Notes: a model not told the origin generated them from the sequence alone. Shown: positions 43,013 through 51,933, numbered from the stretch's first letter. The stretch: DNA of 64,000 nt from Arthrobacter liuii (GCF_014639275.1 NZ_BMFW01000002.1:248487-312486), one strand, 5' to 3'. Translations and numbers: made by a program.

Positions 43013-44311
43013 TCAGTCTTCCGGTGAGCGGTGGCTGGTTGTGTTTCGGTTGGGTTCCCGGTGTGCCCAGTCCGGGGGGATGGCGGCTTCGAGGGCGTCA
43101 TCGACGGTGATGACGCCCAGGATGTGGCCGTGGTCGTCCAGGACGGGGAGCGCGAGGAGGTTGTAGTCGGCCATGGTGGTGGTGACGTCGATGATGTCGT
43201 CCCCGGTGGTTGCGCTGACCGGTTCCGGGTCGGCTGTATCCCCGAGCAGGGCCGTGGGATCGGCCTGCAGTGCCTGGACCAGGCCGATGACCCCGGCGAG
43301 GGTTCCGTCCGGGTTGAGGCTGTAGATGGTGGTGAGGGCTTCGGGTTGTTCGGTGGTGGCGGTGCGGACTCTCTGGAGGGCCTCGGCGATGGTGGCGGTG
43401 CCGGGGAGGGCGAGGAAGTCGGTGCCCATGAGGCCCCCGGCGGTGGCGTCATGGTAGCCGAGCAGTGTCATGACCTTGGTCTGCTGCGCGGCGGGGAGGA
43501 GTGTGAGGATGCCCGTACGTCGTTCCTGCGGGAGGTCCATGACGGCGTCCGCGGCGTCGTCGGCTCTCATGTGGGAGAGGACGTCCGCGACTTCGGCGTC
43601 AGTGCGGTCTTTGAGGATTTTTGACTGGCGGTCCTCATCGAGTTCTTCGAACACGTCGGCTTCGAGTTCTGGGTCGGTGTGGACCCGGGCGAGGAGTTCA
43701 TCCTGTTCCTTGTCTGAGGAGTCCTCGATCAGGTCCGCGATCTGGGCCGGTTTGAGTTGGGCGAACCGGGCGGAGAGGGCGCGTGTCTTGCTGGATTCTT
43801 CGTGGCCGATCAGGGGAAGGAACCGGTTCCAGTCCAGGAACGGGTGGGTGTCGTGAGCCCGGTTGAGGCTGAACCAGCGCGGTTTGTGCACGTCCAGGCC
43901 CGTCGCGCTCCATCCCGTGGCCGTGATGTTCAGTTCAACGTCGTACGCCTTGACCATGGCGGTGTGGTCGGTATCGATGAGCCGGTGGCCCAGGACGTCT
44001 TCCTTGAGCAGGACCTCGCCCTCGCGCCGGGTGAAGGGGCGCAGGTCCAGTGTTGCTGTGCGCAGGCGGATCCCGTCCACGTCGATCCCGGAGAGGTTGT
44101 CCAGCGGGGCGAAGACCCGGTTTGATCCGACGGCGAGGACCAGGCCGGCCAGCCGCGGGTAGCCGCCGTCCTGTAGCCGGACGATGGCGTCGGCCAGGGT
44201 CCCGATCTGGTTGCCTTTGGTGTCCAGGACGGGGCGGCGCAGCAGGGCCGAGAGCCTGAGGGCCGGTCCTCCCGTGGGTGCGGTGGTGCCAGTAGTGCCG
44301 GGCGTGCTCAT
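43013..44311 (-). CDS. PRC-barrel / MgtE_N / CBS-domain protein
   Basis: The 432-residue cytoplasmic protein has an N-terminal PRC-barrel-like region (LSALLRRPVLDTKGNQIGTLADAIVRL), a second similar module, an MgtE intracellular domain (SARFAQLKPAQIADLIEDSSDKEQDELLARVHTDPELEADVFEELDEDRQSKILK...ADDAADAVMDLP) and a CBS pair (about 285-410). It lacks the MgtE membrane pore. MgtE_N-CBS modules sense Mg2+, so it may be a regulatory partner of the NRAMP-type transporter whose gene lies upstream in the same direction under an M-box. Confidence 0.85.
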   Translation of the reverse strand: MSTPGTTGTTAPTGGPALRLSALLRRPVLDTKGNQIGTLADAIVRLQDGGYPRLAGLVLAVGSNRVFAPLDNLSGIDVDGIRLRTATLDLRPFTRREGEVLLKEDVLGHRLIDTDHTAMVKAYDVELNITATGWSATGLDVHKPRWFSLNRAHDTHPFLDWNRFLPLIGHEESSKTRALSARFAQLKPAQIADLIEDSSDKEQDELLARVHTDPELEADVFEELDEDRQSKILKDRTDAEVADVLSHMRADDAADAVMDLPQERRTGILTLLPAAQQTKVMTLLGYHDATAGGLMGTDFLALPGTATIAEALQRVRTATTEQPEALTTIYSLNPDGTLAGVIGLVQALQADPTALLGDTADPEPVSATTGDDIIDVTTTMADYNLLALPVLDDHGHILGVITVDDALEAAIPPDWAHREPNRNTTSHRSPED

Positions 44312-44383
44312 CTTTGGCGGTGCCTTTCAGGAAAACGAGATGGGGGATAATTCCGTCGTAAGGGGAATTTACGCTGTAGCGGC

Positions 44384-46030
44384 TCAGCCGCCAAGGGCGA
44401 GCTGGACCACCCGGACGATCACCAGGATCATTGCGATCAGCAGGTAGGTCCGCAACACGGTCAGGCCCCAACGGCGGGCGGTGGAGAGTTTGGGGGCGGT
44501 CAGCAGTGCCAGGGGAGGCATGCGCCAGTCCTGTTTCCCGGTGCGGTCGACCGGTGCTGCGTTGCGGCCGGGGCGGGCCCTGGCATAGAGCAGGTATCCG
44601 GCCCCGCCCACCACGCAGGCTCCGGCCCCGGTGGCCAGGATACCCACGATCACATCGGCGCCCATATCGGGGAAGAGAACCCCGGCGGTCAGGACGATGG
44701 AGAGGATCACCAGGACGGCGATGATGAGCGCGGTAAAAACGTTCGTGGCCCTGCCGTTCACCCAGGGACCCAGGACCTGCTTGTCATTGCACAACAGCAG
44801 CAGGAACACCGTGGCCGAGGGCAGGAGCACACCGGCGAGTACCTGGACGCCGACGGTCAGAAGCCCCAGCGGAGCCCCCGGGATCAGGACGATGACCGCC
44901 GAGATGACCAGGATCCCGGCGAACACGGCGTAGAAGCCCTTCGCATCGGAGATCTTCCGGTGCAGGGAATGCTTCAGCCCAAGCACGTCCCCCAGTGCGT
45001 AGGAGGTGGAGAGCCCGACGGCGGCTGCACCGATGATGGAGGCGTCAATCAACGCCACGGCGAACAGCACCCCGGCTGCCTTCCCCACGTACTTTTCCAG
45101 GCCGTCGGCCACCCCGCCGGCGTCGGTGAAGTTCCCGAATTCAGGTTGTCCGGCGAACGTGGCCGCGGTGAAGCCCACGATGGCGCCGGCACTGATGATC
45201 ACGATGACGATCCCGAGCCACAGATCGACTTTCTCGTACTTCATGTACCGGGGGGTGATGCGTTTGTCGATGACGTAGGACTGCTGGAAGAACAACTGCC
45301 ATGGGGCAATCGTCGTCCCCACGATGCCGATGATCAGCAGCGTGACCGTCGACAGCTCCGACCCCGCGGGCAGGCCCGGAATGAAGAAATCATGGGCAAC
45401 CTGTCCCAGGTCCGGGTGGACCATGACGATAACCGGCACCAGCACCAACGACCCCGCCACCAGCGTCATGCACACCCGCTCGAACCGTTTGAACGACCCC
45501 GTGGATGCCGCGCCGATGATCACCACGGCGGCCACGAGCACGCCCGCGGCCTTGGGGATGCCCAGATAGTCAAGGCCCAGGCTGATGCCAATGAACTCGG
45601 TCACAATGGTCAGGGCGTTGAGGATGAACAGGTCGATGACGCTGAATGCGCCCCAGAACTTACCGAACCGTTCCAGGATCAACCGGGCGTGTCCCACACC
45701 GGAAACGACCCCGAGGCGCAGGACCATTTCCTGGTTCACGTACAGCACCGGAACCAGCAGCAGAAGCGTCCACAGCAATGACGTGCCGTAGTTCTGTCCC
45801 GCCTCTGTATACGTCCCGAATGCGCCGGCATCATTGTCCCCGACCATCACAATCAGCCCCGGCCCGATAATGGCCAGGAGCGTCTTAGCGCGGGCCCGCC
45901 AGCCGCTGGGCGCGTTCTCCTCGTGCAGCCGGATCGAACCGAATGCGCCGTGGATATCGCCCACATGGGCCGAATCCAACGCTGCCCCGCCCGGCGGGGC
46001 ACTGCTACTGGTCTCATGGTGCTTGATCAT
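44384..46030 (-). CDS. NRAMP-family transporter, likely Mg2+ (NRMT-type)
   Basis: The 548-residue protein has 11-12 TM helices of the NRAMP fold. In TM1 the metal motif DPGN is replaced by D67-A-G-A70 (VGDNDAGAFGTY), and in TM6 the MPHN motif is replaced by APWQ (IVGTTIAPWQLFFQQ, residues 242-245), so the methionine that favours Mn/Fe is gone. Such changes are described for NRAMP-related Mg transporters. An M-box riboswitch lies upstream and an MgtE_N/CBS protein follows 72 bp downstream. ATG 46030 is chosen because the frame further upstream lies in the leader. Mg2+ specificity is inferred. Confidence 0.85.
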   Translation of the reverse strand: MIKHHETSSSAPPGGAALDSAHVGDIHGAFGSIRLHEENAPSGWRARAKTLLAIIGPGLIVMVGDNDAGAFGTYTEAGQNYGTSLLWTLLLLVPVLYVNQEMVLRLGVVSGVGHARLILERFGKFWGAFSVIDLFILNALTIVTEFIGISLGLDYLGIPKAAGVLVAAVVIIGAASTGSFKRFERVCMTLVAGSLVLVPVIVMVHPDLGQVAHDFFIPGLPAGSELSTVTLLIIGIVGTTIAPWQLFFQQSYVIDKRITPRYMKYEKVDLWLGIVIVIISAGAIVGFTAATFAGQPEFGNFTDAGGVADGLEKYVGKAAGVLFAVALIDASIIGAAAVGLSTSYALGDVLGLKHSLHRKISDAKGFYAVFAGILVISAVIVLIPGAPLGLLTVGVQVLAGVLLPSATVFLLLLCNDKQVLGPWVNGRATNVFTALIIAVLVILSIVLTAGVLFPDMGADVIVGILATGAGACVVGGAGYLLYARARPGRNAAPVDRTGKQDWRMPPLALLTAPKLSTARRWGLTVLRTYLLIAMILVIVRVVQLALGG

Positions 46031-46199
46031 GGTCGCCGGCTTTCTGCCCGGGCTACCGGGCGCACAGAAGTCACAGGAAACGCGCCCGGCATAAACCGAA
46101 ACCGGACACGAAGCGTGAAAAGAGATGGGGAGGGGGACCGAGAATCCCGGGGAAATCAGAAAGAAATCGTGGAATGGAGGGAACAATGATGACTATCTG

Positions 46200-46440
46200 T
46201 CATGACAAGCTCTCACCTCCCAGGCGCTGAACCTGTGCCGCAAGGGAGCGCGGGGATGAAAACCCCGCGGGCACCCCTCCTCGTAAGACCTTTGGCACTC
46301 CACGTCGTAAACCCGAAAACCGGGAGCCAATCGGGGTATCCCCTTAGGCCGGGGAAACCTGTCCTGACCCGGGGCGTCTCTCGACGGGAGGGGTCGTTGG
46401 CATGTATCCGTGAAGGAGCCTCAGCTAACAAACGGCACCT
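46200..46440 (-). promoter_or_regulatory. M-box (ykoK) magnesium riboswitch
   Basis: Read on the minus strand the leader has GTTAGCTGAGGCTCC near its 5' end, then ACGGATACATGCCAACGACC, a G/C-rich stem with GGTCAGGACAGG, and at the 3' side GGGAGGTGAGAGCTTGTC. These are the conserved blocks of the M-box aptamer, which senses Mg2+ and switches off magnesium-transporter genes. It ends about 170 nt before the NRAMP start; that space would contain the expression platform, whose terminator I could not define. Confidence 0.85.
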
Positions 46441-46449
46441 TGCACAACG

Positions 46450-46480
46450 ACTATAAACCCTCCCGGCGCCGAACCGCCAA
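46450..46480 (-). promoter_or_regulatory. Putative promoter of the M-box leader
   Basis: On the minus strand TTGGCG (46480-46475) and TATAGT (46455-46450) are separated by 19 nt, just upstream of the aptamer 5' end. Spacing is slightly long. Confidence 0.45.
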
Positions 46481-46629
46481 AACAACCCGGTCCCGCACTA
46501 CTGCGACCACCAAAGTAACCGGCTCCGCGGTCCCCTGGAACCAGGATCAACTGGGAATTGAGGGACCATGAGAATCGCTTCACCAGTTACCGTTCGGAAT
46601 CGCGGGAATTTATTGCCGCGATGACAGGG

Positions 46630-48000
46630 TTACATGGCGGGCGTTTCCGCCATGATTCCCGAGTTTGTCTTTATGGGCTCGGGCCTGCGCGCGGAGTGGC
46701 TGATGCCCAGTAGTACTGCCACGATAATCCAGTTGGCCAGCAGGGATGACCCTCCGGCCGAGAGAAAAGGAGTGGTCAGGCCAGTGAGCGGAATCAGGCG
46801 GGTCACGCCCGCGGTGATGACGAAGCACTGCAGGGCCAAGCCGAAGGACAGCCCGCATGCGAGCAGTTTTCCGAACGCGTCCCTGGTTCCCAGGGCGGCA
46901 CGGAACCCGCGCGTGAATAGCATCAGGTACAGCAGCACGATGGCGAAAAGCCCGATCAAGCCCAGACCTTCCCCCAATGAGGCCACGATCATGTCGCTGT
47001 TCGCAAACGGCACCAAATCCGGTCGTCCAAGGCCCAGCCCTTCCCCGACGAGGCCGCCTGAGGCCATCCCGAACAGGCCTTGGACAATCTGGGAGCTTCC
47101 GCCGGGGAAACGCCCGTACACGTCGGGATCGAATGCGTTTTGCCAAGCATCGATTCGCAAGGCGACGTGCGGGAAGATTTTGGCGGCGAAATACATGCCG
47201 ACGGCCATCAGGACCAGACCGAGGCCGAGCCACGTGACGCGACTGGTTGCAACGTAGATCATGACCATGAACAATCCGAAGAACAGGATGGACATGCCGA
47301 GATCGTGCTGGAAGACCAACAGTCCCACAGCGGCGGCCCACGCGGTCACCATAGGCCCCAGGTCCTTCACCCGCGGGAACTGCAGAGGGCCAATCTTCCG
47401 GCCGGCGAGCAGAATCAGGTCCCGGTGGCTGGACAGGTAGCCGGCAAAGAAAACCGCCAGCGTGATCTTCGCGATTTCCCCGGGCTGGAAAGTCATGGGG
47501 CCGAAGCGGATCCACACGTTGGCACCGTTTATGTCGCCAGCAGAAATGCCTGGCACTAAGGGCAACACCAACAAGATGGCGCTCACAGCCAGGGAAATGA
47601 AGGTGTAGCGGGCCAGTTTCCTGTGATCCTTCAGGAACCACAGGACGACGGCGGCGAGAAGCATCGAAAGCCCGGTCCACCGGAGTTGGTTCGTGCCGGC
47701 GTCGCTCCCGGTGGCCTGGTCAAGGCTTTGGATGACGGCAATTCCAACCCCGTTCAAGGCCACCACGATGGGAAGGATCAGCGGGTCCGCGTACCGGGCG
47801 CGCAGCCGCAGGACTATGTGAAAGGCCGCCGCGAGGACGGTCTGGGTGGCGGTCTGGACCCAAAAGTCCTGACTCAGCGGCTGGTTCCTGTCCAGCGCAA
47901 CCACTGCGCTGGCGCCCGCCCCAGTCATCAGCGCCAATACCAGAAGAAGCGCTTCCAGATTCCGGTCCCGGATTGCGAACCCGGTTTGCGCGCCGTTCAT
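46630..48000 (-). CDS. FtsW/RodA/SpoVE (SEDS) family glycosyltransferase
   Basis: The 456-residue SEDS protein has about ten TM helices and the family motifs NGANVWIRFGPMTFQPGEIAKITLAVFFAGYL, VFQHDLGMSILFF, YGRFPGGSSQIVQGLFGMASGGLVGEGLG and SDMIVASLGEGLGLIG, and ends in a GGSSLLANW motif. SEDS proteins polymerise peptidoglycan with a class B PBP. Start ATG 48000; the long upstream frame contains a tandem repeat and is not used. A decayed copy lies at 39232. Divergent from a second SEDS gene. Confidence 0.9.
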   Translation of the reverse strand: MNGAQTGFAIRDRNLEALLLVLALMTGAGASAVVALDRNQPLSQDFWVQTATQTVLAAAFHIVLRLRARYADPLILPIVVALNGVGIAVIQSLDQATGSDAGTNQLRWTGLSMLLAAVVLWFLKDHRKLARYTFISLAVSAILLVLPLVPGISAGDINGANVWIRFGPMTFQPGEIAKITLAVFFAGYLSSHRDLILLAGRKIGPLQFPRVKDLGPMVTAWAAAVGLLVFQHDLGMSILFFGLFMVMIYVATSRVTWLGLGLVLMAVGMYFAAKIFPHVALRIDAWQNAFDPDVYGRFPGGSSQIVQGLFGMASGGLVGEGLGLGRPDLVPFANSDMIVASLGEGLGLIGLFAIVLLYLMLFTRGFRAALGTRDAFGKLLACGLSFGLALQCFVITAGVTRLIPLTGLTTPFLSAGGSSLLANWIIVAVLLGISHSARRPEPIKTNSGIMAETPAM

Positions 48001-48307
48001 GGCATGCTCTTTTCGTATTGACGTGATGGCGGCACCAGCATGCGTTGACGTGATGGCGGCACCGGCATGCGCTGGCGGTTCCCGCCGGCGACGGCCGCGC
48101 CGCAGGGAAGAACCCATTATCCACTTCACCGGCGCAGTCTGTGTAGATACCTGAAATAAGCTGCAAGCAGCCTGTTAATCCCGGCCAGCTCTGCGTGGTG
48201 TCGCGGGCACGTGAGCGCTTCCGCGTACCGTGGCCGGTGGGTCGGTGTTCCTCCTGAAGGGGAGGGCTCAGGGGGAACCGAAATCTTCGCGTTTGAGGAA
48301 TGACACT
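48001..48307. other. Intergenic region between divergent SEDS genes
   Basis: About 307 bp with promoters expected for both directions. Apart from the tandem repeat at 48018-48071 I see no further motif or gene. Confidence 0.5.
48018..48071. repeat. 27-bp tandem repeat, two copies
   Basis: TTGACGTGATGGCGGCACCR followed by GCATGCG is present at 48018-48044 and again at 48045-48071 with one difference. It lies just upstream of the SEDS gene on the minus strand, between the two divergent SEDS genes. Confidence 0.8.
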
Positions 48308-49564
48308 ATGAACGTTCGGCGGAAGCGGCCTCTCTGGGACCGGAGCGGCAGGCGGGGCCTGGGGAAGCTGGCCCTCTGGCTTGAGGACGATTCCCCGGGC
48401 CGGCTGCGGCCGCTGATCCTGGCCGCTGTCCTAAGCCTGTCCGCCATCGGCCTGGTAGAGGTGGCATCGGCGTCGTCCGTAGAATCTGTAGCCGCCGGAA
48501 TCAATCCCTATGACCTGCCGATAAAGCAGGGCATGTGGACCATTGCCGGTGTGGTGATCATGCTGGTGCTGGCCCGGTTCCCGGTGGAGCGCATCCGGAA
48601 GCTGGGCTGGCCGATGCTCATCGGAGCGGTCATCGCCCTGATACTGGTGTTCACCCCGCTTGGCATGACCGTTAATGGCAACCGGAACTGGATCGGCGTA
48701 GGTGGCTTCACCGCCCAGCCCTCCGAGTTTGCCAAGCTCGCGCTGATCGTCTGGGCAGCGGGAATCCTGGAACGCAAGCAAGTTCTGCTGGGCCAGTGGA
48801 AGCACGCAGCGATCCCGCTGCTGCCTGCGGGCGCCTTGATTATGGCAGTGGTGGCCTTGGGCCACGACCTCGGAACCACGCTCGTCATCATGATGATCCT
48901 GGCCGCCACCTTATTTTTCGGGGGAGTACGGATGAAGGTCTTCTCCGTGGCAGCACTTATTTGCGCGGTGGCGGCGGTGCTGCTGGCCGCCAGCAGCGGC
49001 AACCGCATGGGCCGCATTTTTAGCTGGCTGGGCGCCGGCTCAGGCGACGATGCCCAGGGTGTGGGGTACCAGGCCACAAATGGGCTCTATGCGCTGGCCT
49101 CCGGCGGCTGGTTTGGCGTCGGACTGGGCCAAAGCCGGCAGAAATGGAACTGGATACCAGAGGCGCACAACGACTTCATCTTCACTATTTTGGGGGAGGA
49201 GCTTGGCCTGGCCGGCACCCTGCTGGTCCTCGCACTGTTCGCGGTCTTGGCGATCGCCGTCTTCAAGACGATTGCCGGCAATACGGACACGTTCTCCCGG
49301 ATCGTGGCCAGTAGCATCATTGCCTGGATCATCGGACAGGCCGTCCTCAACATGTCCATGGTTAGTGGACTATTACCGGTCATTGGTGTTCCGTTGCCCT
49401 TCATCTCCTACGGCGGCTCCGCCATGGTTTCCACCCTGGCCGGAATGGGCGTCATCCTCGCCGTCACCCGGCCGCCGGTATCCCCGCCGTCGGCAACCGC
49501 TCCCCAACCCAAGCGATTCCGACTGCGCTCGCCCAACCGGGCCAAGTCCGGAACCCAGCGCTGA
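48308..49564 (+). CDS. FtsW/SpoVE-type SEDS glycosyltransferase
   Basis: The 418-residue protein has the SEDS motifs NGNRNWIGVGGFTAQPSEFAKLALIVWAAGIL, GHDLGTTLVIMMI, GYQATNGLYALASGGWFGVGLGQSRQKWNWIPEAHNDFIFTILGEELGLAG and PLPFISYGGSAMVSTLAGMGVIL, closer to canonical FtsW than its divergent neighbour. It starts at ATG 48308 (GAGGAATGAC upstream). No dcw-cluster genes (murD, murG, ftsQ) flank it, so it may be an accessory SEDS protein rather than the essential divisome FtsW. A class A PBP lies 14 kb upstream; no class B PBP is in the window. Confidence 0.9.
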   Translation: MNVRRKRPLWDRSGRRGLGKLALWLEDDSPGRLRPLILAAVLSLSAIGLVEVASASSVESVAAGINPYDLPIKQGMWTIAGVVIMLVLARFPVERIRKLGWPMLIGAVIALILVFTPLGMTVNGNRNWIGVGGFTAQPSEFAKLALIVWAAGILERKQVLLGQWKHAAIPLLPAGALIMAVVALGHDLGTTLVIMMILAATLFFGGVRMKVFSVAALICAVAAVLLAASSGNRMGRIFSWLGAGSGDDAQGVGYQATNGLYALASGGWFGVGLGQSRQKWNWIPEAHNDFIFTILGEELGLAGTLLVLALFAVLAIAVFKTIAGNTDTFSRIVASSIIAWIIGQAVLNMSMVSGLLPVIGVPLPFISYGGSAMVSTLAGMGVILAVTRPPVSPPSATAPQPKRFRLRSPNRAKSGTQR

Positions 49565-49592
49565 CACACTAAAGAAGGGCAGCCTGGTTTTC

Positions 49593-49961
49593 CTAGGTTG
49601 CCTCCGAGTCAAAGGGGACGCCTTGCCCAGGCAAAAGCCCCTGCGGCGGGGACGGAACCTCCATCGCAGCGGTCTTCTTCGTGGCGGGACTCCGCTGGAC
49701 GTCGGCAGGGTCATCCAAAAGCGCGTCACGGATGATCCGGCGGGGATCATACTGGCGCGGGTCGAGCCTGTTCCAGTCGATGTCCTCGAACTCAGGGCCG
49801 AGTTCCTGGCGGAGCTGCTCTTGGGCGCCGGTGGCCATACGGCGCAGTTCCCGGACGAGATGGCCAAATTTGGCAGCGTATTCAGGCAGTTTGTCCGGGC
49901 CCAGCACCAGGGCCCCGATGATGAGGAGCACGAATAGTTTTTCGGCGTCGATACCGAACAT
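49593..49961 (-). CDS. tatB: TatB-like Sec-independent translocase subunit
   Basis: The 122-residue protein starts MFGIDAEKLFVLLIIGALVLGPDKLPEYAAKFGHLVRELRRMA, the short TM, Gly-Pro hinge and amphipathic helix of TatA/TatB; the longer acidic tail (GPEFEDIDWNRLDPRQYDPRRIIRDALL) is typical of actinobacterial TatB. It functions with TatA and TatC in exporting folded proteins, but neither is nearby. ATG 49961 (MFG) is the usual family start; the preceding in-frame ATG is also possible. Confidence 0.82.
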   Translation of the reverse strand: MFGIDAEKLFVLLIIGALVLGPDKLPEYAAKFGHLVRELRRMATGAQEQLRQELGPEFEDIDWNRLDPRQYDPRRIIRDALLDDPADVQRSPATKKTAAMEVPSPPQGLLPGQGVPFDSEAT

Positions 49962-50044
49962 CACATTATTTTACTGCGGGCGGGGCTGTGGTTGGCAGGG
50001 AGTTTTACGTCATCAACCGCGCCGCTTATCGCCGGGAATCCCGG

Positions 50045-50719
50045 TTAGTGGATCAGGCCGGAAACGAGATTGATGGTGGTGGCCAGGACTATGGCGCCGA
50101 GGAGGTAGGACAGGAGCGCCTGGCGCAGCGCCGTGGTGCGGATCGCATCGGTTTTCAGGTCGGTGTCGGAGACTTGGAAGGTCATCCCGACGGTGAAGGC
50201 CAAGTAGGCGAAATCGGCGTACCGGGGCGGGGCCTTTTCGTTGAAGTCCACGCCCGTTCCGTCACGGTAGTAGATGGAGGCGTACCTAAGGGTGTAGAGG
50301 GTGTGGACCAGGAACCAGGACAGGGCGATGCTGCCCAATGCCATGGCGACGATGGCGTCCTTAGCCGAACCCTGGGCGTTAGAGGCGTCCACCAGGATCA
50401 GCACTACCCCGGCGAAGCTTGCCACAGTTGCCGTGAGGACCAGAACGTCCGAGAACACCCGGCCCGGGTCCTCTCTGCGGGCGTGAGCTGCTGTATCGTC
50501 GGGACCCATGCGGCCTATGACGCTCCATACCCAGGCCAAATACGTAGCCGAGGCCGCAGCCCAGCCCAGTGCGGGCGCGTAGGCCCAATGCCCGGTTGAA
50601 CCCACCAGCGCCGCAACTACCAAGCCAATGCAGAGCATCGCCAGCAACCTCAGACGGGAATGATGGGAGCGGGAGTTGTAGTCTGCGGCTTTTTCTTCCG
50701 GTAGAGCATTCGGATCCAT
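50045..50719 (-). CDS. DUF1345-family membrane protein
   Basis: The 224-residue protein has about five TM helices; FSDVLVLTATVASFAGVVLIL, LGSIALSWFLVHTLYTLRYASIYY and PPRYADFAYLAFTVGMTFQVSDTDLKTDAIRTTALRQALLSYLLGAIVLATTINL are the DUF1345 hallmarks (YA..YY, DF.Y.aFt.GMTFQVSDT). Function unknown. Single gene. Confidence 0.88.
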   Translation of the reverse strand: MDPNALPEEKAADYNSRSHHSRLRLLAMLCIGLVVAALVGSTGHWAYAPALGWAAASATYLAWVWSVIGRMGPDDTAAHARREDPGRVFSDVLVLTATVASFAGVVLILVDASNAQGSAKDAIVAMALGSIALSWFLVHTLYTLRYASIYYRDGTGVDFNEKAPPRYADFAYLAFTVGMTFQVSDTDLKTDAIRTTALRQALLSYLLGAIVLATTINLVSGLIH

Positions 50720-51061
50720 AGCACGATCTTTCCACGATAATTACGCCATCACGGGATGAAGTATGCAGCGCTGACCGGGTCTCGAAGCCGGTCCAACAGA
50801 TTGTTCCGTGATTGCTGTTGCCTGGCACTCAAAGGCCATGGGCGGGAGCCCAGTTGCTCGAAAGGGCCAGCGTCCCTTGGAGCGGTACAACGGATTCCGG
50901 GGCCCCGAACAGGCCGGTTTTGACGGTTACTCGGTCAAGCTGGCCGGTCTCGTCGTCGGCGAGGATTTAGGCCGATGGTGCCGATCCTGCTCCGTCAGGG
51001 ACGGGGCGTGCCGGGCCGGCAATGGATGAAGATCAAGCAGGCAGAGCCCGGCGCGTTTGGG
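50720..51061. other. Gene-free region containing a PRC relic
   Basis: About 340 bp without a complete gene. Only the short PRC-barrel relic (50892-50964) is recognisable; the flanks show nothing clear. Confidence 0.6.
50892..50964 (-). pseudogene. PRC-barrel (DUF2382-type) gene fragment
   Basis: On the minus strand this fragment encodes LADDETGQLDRVTVKTGLFG plus APES, which matches 17 of 24 positions of the intact PRC/DUF2382 protein at 60663-61481 (DDETGQPNWVTVKTGLFG). Nothing else of the gene remains. Confidence 0.75.
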
Positions 51062-51829
51062 TTAGATCTGGTGTGCGCCGGACTGGTGGGTTTCATCCGA
51101 GGGGAGGTACTGCCCGGCGGCGTCCTTGATCTGTTCAGCGGCAGGGGGTGCGGACTGTGCGTGCGCCTTTATTTTGGGGGCTTCCTCTTCGGCACGGTTC
51201 AGGTACTGCTCCCAGCGGGCGGACATCGGCTTGATAAGGCCGCCGCCCACACCAACCACCACGACGCCGACAATGGCTGCAAGGACGGCAATGAGGATCG
51301 GGGTGGTGACAGTGGTGGCAATATCCACTTGGTTCAGCGCGGCGATGATGCCGATGCCCAGGATGAAGATGCTGGCGATATTGGCCAGGACCTTGCCGTA
51401 GGAAAGGCCGCCGAGGGAGCCTTGGATCAGGGTCTTCACGGCCGCGGCGATCGCGGCGCTGATGATGACGATGATGATTGCAACCACGATCTTCGGCAGG
51501 AATGCGATGATGGCAGCCAGCAGCACGCTGACCGGGTTAGGGCCAAAGACGCCGAAGGCGAACTGCAGCACAAACAGCACCAGGGCGTAGTAAACGATCT
51601 TGGAGATGATGTCGCTGGCATCGAGCGAGGATTTCGCCATGGCGTTCTTAAGCGCACCGCGTTCGACCAGGCGGTCAAAGCCGACCTTGTGCAACACCTT
51701 GGAAAGGGCCTTGGAGATCGCTTTGGCAATCAGGAGTCCCACGATGAGGATGACCAGGAACAGCAGGAACGCCGGGATGAACGTTGCCACCACTGTCAGG
51801 CCGGCTTTAAGCGAGTCGAGAATGTCCAA
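51062..51829 (-). CDS. TM-helix-repeat (MscS-like) membrane protein
   Basis: The 255-residue protein has five to six TM helices. The pattern FIPAFLLFLVILIVGLLIAKAISKALSKVLHKVGFDRLVERGAL followed by SDIISKIVYYALVLFVLQFAFGVFG and PKIVVAIIIVIISAAIAAAVKTLIQGSLGG belongs to the conserved TM helix family related to small mechanosensitive channels; it lacks the MscS beta domain. TTG 51829 is the likely start, behind GAAAGG. A GCAAGCGTACTTACTAA motif lies 105 bp upstream. Confidence 0.8.
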   Translation of the reverse strand: MDILDSLKAGLTVVATFIPAFLLFLVILIVGLLIAKAISKALSKVLHKVGFDRLVERGALKNAMAKSSLDASDIISKIVYYALVLFVLQFAFGVFGPNPVSVLLAAIIAFLPKIVVAIIIVIISAAIAAAVKTLIQGSLGGLSYGKVLANIASIFILGIGIIAALNQVDIATTVTTPILIAVLAAIVGVVVVGVGGGLIKPMSARWEQYLNRAEEEAPKIKAHAQSAPPAAEQIKDAAGQYLPSDETHQSGAHQI

Positions 51830-51933
51830 GGTGTGAACCTTTCAATATGGGAACCGGGAGAGGAGCCCGCCGGTTGGGACCTTCCTGCGCGGCCTCAACT
51901 GGGTCAACTCTAGGCATGTCTTCTGTTATTTTG

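Noticed and set aside
44384-46030. Ordinary Mn/Fe NRAMP (MntH)
   Set aside because: DPGN and MPHN motifs are both altered and the gene is under an M-box, which favours magnesium; kept as a transporter without the mntH symbol.
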